Shown in pieces: positions 29,671 to 33,737 of a DNA stretch of 33,737 bases. The stretch comes from Candidatus Obscuribacter sp. (lineage in GTDB: Bacteria; Cyanobacteriota; Vampirovibrionia; Obscuribacterales; Obscuribacteraceae): the NCBI GenBank assembly GCA_016712465.1, contig JADJQZ010000006.1:1-33737 (forward strand), in the 5' to 3' direction. Each line of letters opens with the position of its first letter. The first letter of the stretch is position 1. The translations under genes and the position numbers were made by a program. The notes beneath the pieces were generated by a model. The model was not told the DNA's origin. It did not search any database and saw only the letters and a list, made by a program, of their open reading frames with translations.

Positions 29671-31223
29671 TGGGCAAGGCGATCATTACCGCGAACGTGG
29701 GCGACGGACTCTACAAGGCGCGTCCGCTTTATGATTTGACGCGGCTCAATAAAGAGCTGGACAAGCTCAATACCGACCAAGCGGAGTATTCGACCCTGCT
29801 AGGTAAAGCGGTCTTGTCGCTCTCGCTACTGGAAGACGAAACCGAAATAGCCCGCCGCGCGATGAACGCGGTCATCAATCAATGGCAACAGGACTTGCTC
29901 AATACCGAAAACCCGCCACCGATTGTACCGCCTACCGAAGATGATCCCGAAACCGGGATGCCGTGGGATCCACCCGATAGCGCCCAATACGCGCCGCTGG
30001 AAGACGCGATCAATGCCGCCCGAACAGCAGCGGGAAAGTCTACCCTGACCCGCGACGATGACCTGGACTTTGCCGCCCGTCGGCACGCATGGGACATGTC
30101 AGGGCACCGGCTCATGGGGCATATCGGGAGCGATAAGAGTGTACCCAGTAGTCGGGTGGCCTTCGCCGGCTACCAAGCGGATTTCGTGGTGGAGCTGGTC
30201 GCGTGCGGGGCGTTCACCGCCGAGAGCGCCGTCAACCAGTGGGCCATCAACGCTGCGTCGCCTATCTACAGCGATTCAGCGACGCAACTAGGGATCGCCT
30301 ACACATACAGCACCAGCCATCCCGCTACGCACCTCTGGGTGGCCCTGCTGGCCCATCCAGACCCCGATCCGGACCCGTCACCGCCCACCGTGACATACCC
30401 TGATGATCCCGCGCAAAAGGTGGCGCGGGAGCAAGAGGCCGGTATGGAAAAGATCGAGCCGCCCAAGACCGAGGTGCTGGCTCAGCCGGCGAAGCTCACG
30501 GACGTGGTGAGGAAATTCGGAATCGCGGCGGGTAAGGAAGCGGCGGCACGAAGAGAAGTTGCAAGGTTGCTCGCTGAAAACGACGCGCGCGCGATGAGAA
30601 TCAGCGAACTGCAAGCACTCAAGACCTCGCTGAACGCCCTAGAATACGATGTCTGGAGCACCTTCTACACGGAAGCACTGACAGTCGGGCAAGAGATTGA
30701 AACCGCTGAACCGCCAGGGTACTGGCGGGATGATGCGACTCCCACGGTGGTTGCCGGTGGTGGTGTGTATCCTCAAGACTATCTCTACACAGAGTACCCG
30801 TGGAATATCGCCGCGTTCGATTCGGCTCAGGTCAAGCCGGGCAAGCTGGCTTCGTCGGTCCCGCTATCGCCGGAAGCGGTCTATTACAATGCGTGCCTTG
30901 AGCCTGGGCATCTGAAGTGGAAGCCGCTATGGCGCTATGGAACGATTACACGGTTGGACAAGCCGGCGAGCGTGTGCGATCTGACCTTGGAAGTGGTCAC
31001 GGCGCGGCTGTTCATCGATGAAAGCACGGCGCTTGATCTCAACGAGAACGAAACCCTGAACAACGTGGTGATCTCATATCCGCCGTGCAACGGCTATGCG
31101 TTTGAAGAAGATGATGAGGTTCTAGTGCTGTTCGAAGGCCATGACCGGGCTAACCCGAAGGTCGTTGGCTTCCGCAGGGCACCGCGCGATTGCAACGGAA
31201 GAGAGGATTGGTTGCAGCTTTAA
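29670..31223 (+). CDS. tail hub-like protein with inserted CAP/SCP domain
   Basis: 517 residues. An N-terminal helical part (1-80) is followed by a Pro-rich linker (82-105), a CAP/SCP domain (about 108-230: EDAINAARTAAGKSTLTRDD, then FAARRHAWDMSGHRLMGHIG, SRVAFAGYQADFVVELVACG and HLWVALLAHP, with the family H139, E175, H221), a second Pro/Asp linker (230-247), a helical segment and a C-terminal beta domain (KWKPLWRYGTITRLDKPASV, YPPCNGYAFEEDDEVLVLFE, then ANPKVVGFRRAPRDC), which recurs in phage baseplate/hub-associated proteins. It is the last plus-strand gene; 74 bp overlap a minus-strand gene. Confidence 0.75.
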   Translation: MGKAIITANVGDGLYKARPLYDLTRLNKELDKLNTDQAEYSTLLGKAVLSLSLLEDETEIARRAMNAVINQWQQDLLNTENPPPIVPPTEDDPETGMPWDPPDSAQYAPLEDAINAARTAAGKSTLTRDDDLDFAARRHAWDMSGHRLMGHIGSDKSVPSSRVAFAGYQADFVVELVACGAFTAESAVNQWAINAASPIYSDSATQLGIAYTYSTSHPATHLWVALLAHPDPDPDPSPPTVTYPDDPAQKVAREQEAGMEKIEPPKTEVLAQPAKLTDVVRKFGIAAGKEAAARREVARLLAENDARAMRISELQALKTSLNALEYDVWSTFYTEALTVGQEIETAEPPGYWRDDATPTVVAGGGVYPQDYLYTEYPWNIAAFDSAQVKPGKLASSVPLSPEAVYYNACLEPGHLKWKPLWRYGTITRLDKPASVCDLTLEVVTARLFIDESTALDLNENETLNNVVISYPPCNGYAFEEDDEVLVLFEGHDRANPKVVGFRRAPRDCNGREDWLQL

Positions 31224-31452
31224 AACCGCAAGGCTTCCACGACACCGGAAGCACGGACGGCTGCTCGCTACTATTCGACGCCCAACAGATTCCTTCATCC
31301 CACGAATCAGGCCAGTCCTGATCCTCGACAATCGCCCATGTCCAATAGTCATCAATACACATCCATCGGATGATGTTGTCGCTGCCGTTCCCTGGGATTT
31401 TTGCTTGAATTGGCGATCCGTCTTTTGGTGCGGTTTCCATTGATTGCCACAT
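31150..31452 (-). CDS. small phage protein with MetAPKDG motif
   Basis: 100 residues; GGGAG eight bases before the ATG at 31452. The start MWQSMETAPKDGSPIQAKIP matches short phage proteins that open W-x-x-I/M-x-T-A-P-K-D-G and end near a P-x-x-W-x-P motif, here LPVSWKPCGF at about 68-77. The remaining 23 residues (KAATNPLFRCNRAVPCG...) run antisense through the end of the tail gene, suggesting loss of an earlier stop. Function of the family is unknown. It is the last gene of the leftward operon. Confidence 0.65.
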   Translation of the reverse strand: MWQSMETAPKDGSPIQAKIPGNGSDNIIRWMCIDDYWTWAIVEDQDWPDSWDEGICWASNSSEQPSVLPVSWKPCGFKAATNPLFRCNRAVPCGSQRPSG

Positions 31453-31456
31453 ATAT

Positions 31457-31569
31457 CTACTCCCATCGTTTCGGCTTCAAATCCGCTTTCAGATACAGAG
31501 GGTGGCACGGATGGCCGCCCCATGATGGGGCGGCATGGAATATAACTCCGGTTAGTGTTGCGTCTACAT
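31457..31569 (-). pseudogene. small phage ORF with disrupted start
   Basis: On the minus strand a frame reads DATLTGVIFHAAPSWGGHPC then HPLYLKADLKPKRWE to TAG at 31459-31457. The end (CHPLYLKADLKPKRWE) is compact and gene-like and lies five bases before the next gene. Its only ATG (31569-31567) follows a GAGG but is out of frame by one base (it reads ATG TAG). A missing base at 31566 would give a 37-residue protein. An alternative short ORF inside it (start MPPHHGAAIRATLCI) is less convincing. Confidence 0.35.
31514..31534. repeat. perfect GC-rich palindrome
   Basis: GCCGCCCCAT (31514-31523), central G, ATGGGGCGGC (31525-31534). It is a 21-bp perfect inverted repeat with no T-run on either strand, inside the disrupted small ORF and 60 bp before the start of the gene at 31452. 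It may be an mRNA hairpin or protein-binding site. Confidence 0.6.
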
Positions 31570-31651
31570 GTCCGTATCCTCAGTTATTAAGCGATTTCGG
31601 CGGTCGCTGGGTCGCCTTCAAAATATCACGTCAGGCGCGTTATTCTATTTG

Positions 31652-32041
31652 TTACGCGTCGGAAGGAATTATCCCATACGCTAAACAACCAAATCTGTTG
31701 TCGTTGTCCATATCGCTTTTTTTGATCAGCTTCTTTTCGCCGTCAATGCACTCCACCTCGATCTCGTCGGCAAGAAACGGCATAAGCCAAAGCGGGATCA
31801 GTCGCATTGGTGTTTTTTTGCTCCATCGACCGAACCCAAGTTCCTCAAGTTGCTTGTCAGTCATTTTCGCTGGCTGAATGCCAAAATAGTCCTTGCCTGT
31901 TTTTTGCTCGGCAAGGTCTTTTGGGAAATTCCTTATTTTCCCAGTGGCAAACTCTTCGCTCCAGTTTTCATAGGCCATTACTTCAGCGGCACGGTTCAAT
32001 ATCATTCTGCGAATTGCGCAGCACTTCTCAAAAGTTGTCAT
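31652..32041 (-). CDS. hypothetical phage protein
   Basis: 129 residues; AAAGGAG six bases before the ATG at 32041 is the strongest ribosome site in this operon. Opens MTTFEKCCAIRRMILNRAAE; the middle is Lys-rich and ordered (GKIRNFPKDLAEQKTGKDYF, then KMTDKQLEELGFGRWSKKTP), ending in an acidic beta stretch (FLADEIEVECIDGEKKLIKK). It looks like a soluble mixed alpha/beta protein. Family not recognised; it lies downstream of the recombination genes. Confidence 0.65.
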   Translation of the reverse strand: MTTFEKCCAIRRMILNRAAEVMAYENWSEEFATGKIRNFPKDLAEQKTGKDYFGIQPAKMTDKQLEELGFGRWSKKTPMRLIPLWLMPFLADEIEVECIDGEKKLIKKSDMDNDNRFGCLAYGIIPSDA

Positions 32042-32077
32042 GTGAATCTCCTTTAGCTATCCGGTTATCGGTTGTTT

Positions 32078-32755
32078 TTACTGCGTCACCGACACAATCC
32101 CCTCGTCCGCGCTGCATTCCGCAGTGAGCACTACCACGCCGCCCGCTTCCGGCACCGGGCCAAGACCGGCGTCGAATTCATCGGCGGTTTGAGTCTTGGC
32201 GTTATCCGCTTCTATCTTCTTAGCCTGTTCGGCGCAAGCATTGCGCAAAGAAACATATACCGGCGTCGTTTTCGTCCAGTTATTCTCCTTCGCTAATGCT
32301 ACAAGCCATTCGCGCATCTTTTTAGCGTCCTTGAATGCGCTGATATGCGCCTCATAATCGATGGTCTTCAGTGGAAGGACTTTGTATAGTGACCGCTTGG
32401 CGCGTGTCGTGGTCAGTGCGAGCTTGATTTCCTCATCGATCCCGCTGACATGGCTAATACGAATTCCGCCCACTTCTACGCCGCCGTACTTAACGCTTTG
32501 GTCACGGTAAAGCGTCATGGACTTGCCAACCCACTCAGACCCCTTATCTCCCCAGACCGAAATCAAAACTCGCCGCATGGATTTACAAGGCCGGAAAGGG
32601 CGATGCCCGGTAATGTAAATATCGATAGGCTGTTCAGGAGATGGGGACCGCTTGACTGCTTCCACCGTGACCGTGATCGGTCCGGTAATCAAGTCGTCGG
32701 CGTTCAATTGGTCCGACTTAGGAATAATTGTGTCTTGCAAGCTTGGCTCGCTCAT
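32078..32755 (-). CDS. conserved phage protein next to the YqaJ exonuclease, possible recombination partner
   Basis: 225 residues. LNADDLITGPITVTVEAVKR (about 18-37), SPEQPIDIYITGHRPFRPCK (38-58), SMRRVLISVWGDKGSEWVGK, then DQSVKYGGVEVGGIRISHVS and LALTTTRAKRSLYKVLPL match a family that I recall beside phage exonucleases, with no established activity. Beta-rich and basic in the core, with a disordered acidic tail. The ATG overlaps the exonuclease stop (ATGA), so they are co-translated; a single-strand-binding or annealing role is a reasonable inference but unproven. Confidence 0.7.
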   Translation of the reverse strand: MSEPSLQDTIIPKSDQLNADDLITGPITVTVEAVKRSPSPEQPIDIYITGHRPFRPCKSMRRVLISVWGDKGSEWVGKSMTLYRDQSVKYGGVEVGGIRISHVSGIDEEIKLALTTTRAKRSLYKVLPLKTIDYEAHISAFKDAKKMREWLVALAKENNWTKTTPVYVSLRNACAEQAKKIEADNAKTQTADEFDAGLGPVPEAGGVVVLTAECSADEGIVSVTQ

Positions 32756-33441
32756 AATTCCACCTCATCATTGACGGCAAACGTACTTTCCCATGCGATG
32801 CGCGCCTCGCTGGCCATGCTTATGATTCGCTTATCGGGCAATATTTCGGATAACTCTGCTACGAGGTAATCTATTTCGTTAGCAGCGCTGATTGCGGATT
32901 CCTTGATCTTTTTGACAATCTCATTGTCAATGTTTATGACTTCGTAATAAAACGGGTTTTGTGTAACCCATGGGCAAAATGACACTAGATACCAGAGTTG
33001 CCGCCCAGTAATCCACATATTCCCCTGTACTTGGGCTATATAATCATCAAACCCATTCGACTTGATATTCCTGATGTGCTGTCTCGGATTTGGGCATTTG
33101 ACTTCAATTCCGGCCATTTCTCCGAATAGACCATCAGGGCTGCATCCGATCCGACCATCATCGGTTGTGATAAATCCAACCCGGTCAATGGGTGCGCCGT
33201 TCACTTCCTCAAGCAATTTCAGCGCATACGGCTCCAAAAATTGACCACGCTGCATGTCGATACTCGAATAACTCTCGATAGGCTTTCCCGATAGGCGTTC
33301 GGAAACCACGTCAAGAATATAGGATTGGCGCGTCTTTGCCTTTCCCCCGGTTAGAAGCTCTTTTGCGTGGCTCATCGTGACCACGCCGCAGCGGAGTTGT
33401 TGCCATTCCTCACTGCCCTGTTCGCACTTATGAACGATCAT
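32752..33441 (-). CDS. YqaJ/lambda-type exonuclease
   Basis: 229 residues; AAGGAGG seven bases before the ATG at 33441. Motifs of the YqaJ viral recombinase family: QGSEEWQQLRCGVVTMSHA (8-26), RGQFLEPYALKLLEE with E70, IGCSPDGLFGEMAGIEVKCP with catalytic D103, E113 and K115, and DYIAQVQGNMWITG with Q137. These enzymes are toroidal 5'-3' exonucleases that resect double-stranded ends to 3' overhangs for annealing-type recombination, as in lambda Red. All catalytic residues are present. Confidence 0.93.
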   Translation of the reverse strand: MIVHKCEQGSEEWQQLRCGVVTMSHAKELLTGGKAKTRQSYILDVVSERLSGKPIESYSSIDMQRGQFLEPYALKLLEEVNGAPIDRVGFITTDDGRIGCSPDGLFGEMAGIEVKCPNPRQHIRNIKSNGFDDYIAQVQGNMWITGRQLWYLVSFCPWVTQNPFYYEVINIDNEIVKKIKESAISAANEIDYLVAELSEILPDKRIISMASEARIAWESTFAVNDEVEL

Positions 33442-33595
33442 GGCTCGCCTCCTTGTGTCGACCTTCCATCACGTCCACCACTAGTTCCACCAGCGCCTTG
33501 AGCGTCAAGGCGTCCAGCGCCGGCTGGCTATAACCCCGTACTGGATGGCGCGGGTTGCGCCGTGGCGCGTGAATGCGTATAATTTTCGTATTCAT
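33428..33595 (-). CDS. hypothetical 55-residue protein
   Basis: The ATG at 33595 has AGAGGA upstream. The product begins with a basic, disordered-looking part (MNTKIIRIHAPRRNPRHPVR) followed by a helix (QPALDALTLKALVELVVDVM). It overlaps the exonuclease start by 14 bp and contains that gene's ribosome site, so translation of the two is coupled. Family not recognised. The gene was found by reading the strand directly; it is short but has good signals. Confidence 0.6.
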   Translation of the reverse strand: MNTKIIRIHAPRRNPRHPVRGYSQPALDALTLKALVELVVDVMEGRHKEASHDRS

Positions 33596-33619
33596 ATCGT
33601 TTTCCTCTTTAGTTTTTAG

Positions 33620-33652
33620 CCGCTAGGAGTTGTCGCTCCTAGCGGTTTTTTT
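33620..33652 (+). terminator. intrinsic terminator, rightward orientation
   Basis: CCGCTAGGAG (33620-33629), loop TTGTCG, CTCCTAGCGG (33636-33645), then seven T residues. A perfect ten-pair stem with U-tract works for plus-strand transcripts. Read leftward, the stem is followed by no T-run. It lies between two minus-strand genes, so its target is rightward readthrough. Confidence 0.85.
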
Positions 33653-33737
33653 ATGCGCCGAACTCTTTGTGGATGTCCGACACGATGTCCTGCACTGGTA
33701 ACGCAATCGTGTTTGCGATGGCTTGTGCGGCGCGGAT
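33651..33737 (-). CDS. C-terminal end of a truncated minus-strand CDS
   Basis: From the right edge, 28 codons (IRAAQAIANTIALPVQDIVS then DIHKEFGA) read to TAA at 33653-33651. Helical, amphipathic sequence. The stop lies within the T-run of the terminator (A-run on this strand). It is the first gene in the visible part of the leftward recombination operon; too little is present to identify it. Confidence 0.55.
   Translation of the reverse strand: MRAAQAIANTIALPVQDIVSDIHKEFGA

Noticed and set aside
31230..31256. GCTTCC/GGAAGC hairpin after the tail hub gene as a terminator
   Set aside because: Only six pairs, long loop, and no T-tract; not enough to call.
31514..31534. Palindrome as an intrinsic terminator for the tail operon
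   Set aside because: No T-run follows on either strand and it is 290 bp past the tail gene stop.
31401..31877. Plus-strand ORF of 158 codons in the convergent region
   Set aside because: Antisense to three better-supported minus-strand frames, Ser/Phe-rich and without a ribosome site.

Overview
The window is a near-continuous stretch of a tailed double-stranded DNA phage or prophage with a long non-contractile (siphovirus-type) tail. The head genes are of the Mu/B3 type: terminase, DUF935 portal, MuF-like protein, gpG-like protein, protease with nested scaffold, decoration protein, capsid E and DUF1320 protein. No sheath gene is present, there is a lambda-like -1 frameshift tail chaperone, and the tape measure is 920 codons. 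Two H-NS-family genes, Sec signal peptides, a lipoprotein and a SleB-type hydrolase point to a Gram-negative, proteobacterial host. I see no integrase, transposase, repressor or tRNA, so lifestyle cannot be decided here.

Layout. (1) 1-3977, plus strand: small accessory and nucleic-acid genes, including a RusA-type resolvase and a dUTPase, zinc-ribbon proteins, and a damaged stretch (about 571-1067) holding decayed ORFs. (2) 3974-4602: a strong promoter, then a SleB-like cell-wall hydrolase. (3) 4613-10390: an unusual block in which most products carry Sec signals or membrane anchors: a glycine-zipper protein, small secreted proteins, a frameshifted secreted protein, DUF1353, a papain-like cysteine peptidase, a lipoprotein, a C-terminally anchored coiled coil, and a 768-residue signal-peptide protein with about 26 copies of a 14-residue repeat. 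(4) 10401-16058: adaptor-type proteins, putative TerS, TerL, portal, MuF, gpG. (5) 16059-17300: a self-contained insertion in the head operon, namely promoter, two tandem H-NS-like genes, terminator, extended -10 and a Mor-like activator. (6) 17324-22032: protease/scaffold, decoration protein, capsid, connectors, tail tube. (7) 22054-31223: an internal terminator, the frameshifting chaperone, tape measure, then tail-tip proteins including two tandem beta-propeller paralogues and a hub-like protein with an inserted CAP/SCP domain. (8) 31150-33737, minus strand: a convergent operon with a YqaJ-type exonuclease, a probable recombination partner and small genes, running in from the right edge.

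How the parts work together: the right-hand leftward operon and RusA/dUTPase serve DNA recombination and metabolism. SleB and possibly the lipoprotein/coiled-coil pair serve lysis. The central rightward genes build head and tail. The H-NS/Mor island probably regulates transcription of host or phage. Two intrinsic terminators inside the structural operon suggest stepwise expression or antitermination. The strongest unusual points are the H-NS/Mor island, the exported-protein block with its 14-residue repeat protein, the canonical GGGAAAG slippery site, the tandem propeller tail proteins and the CAP domain inside a tail protein.
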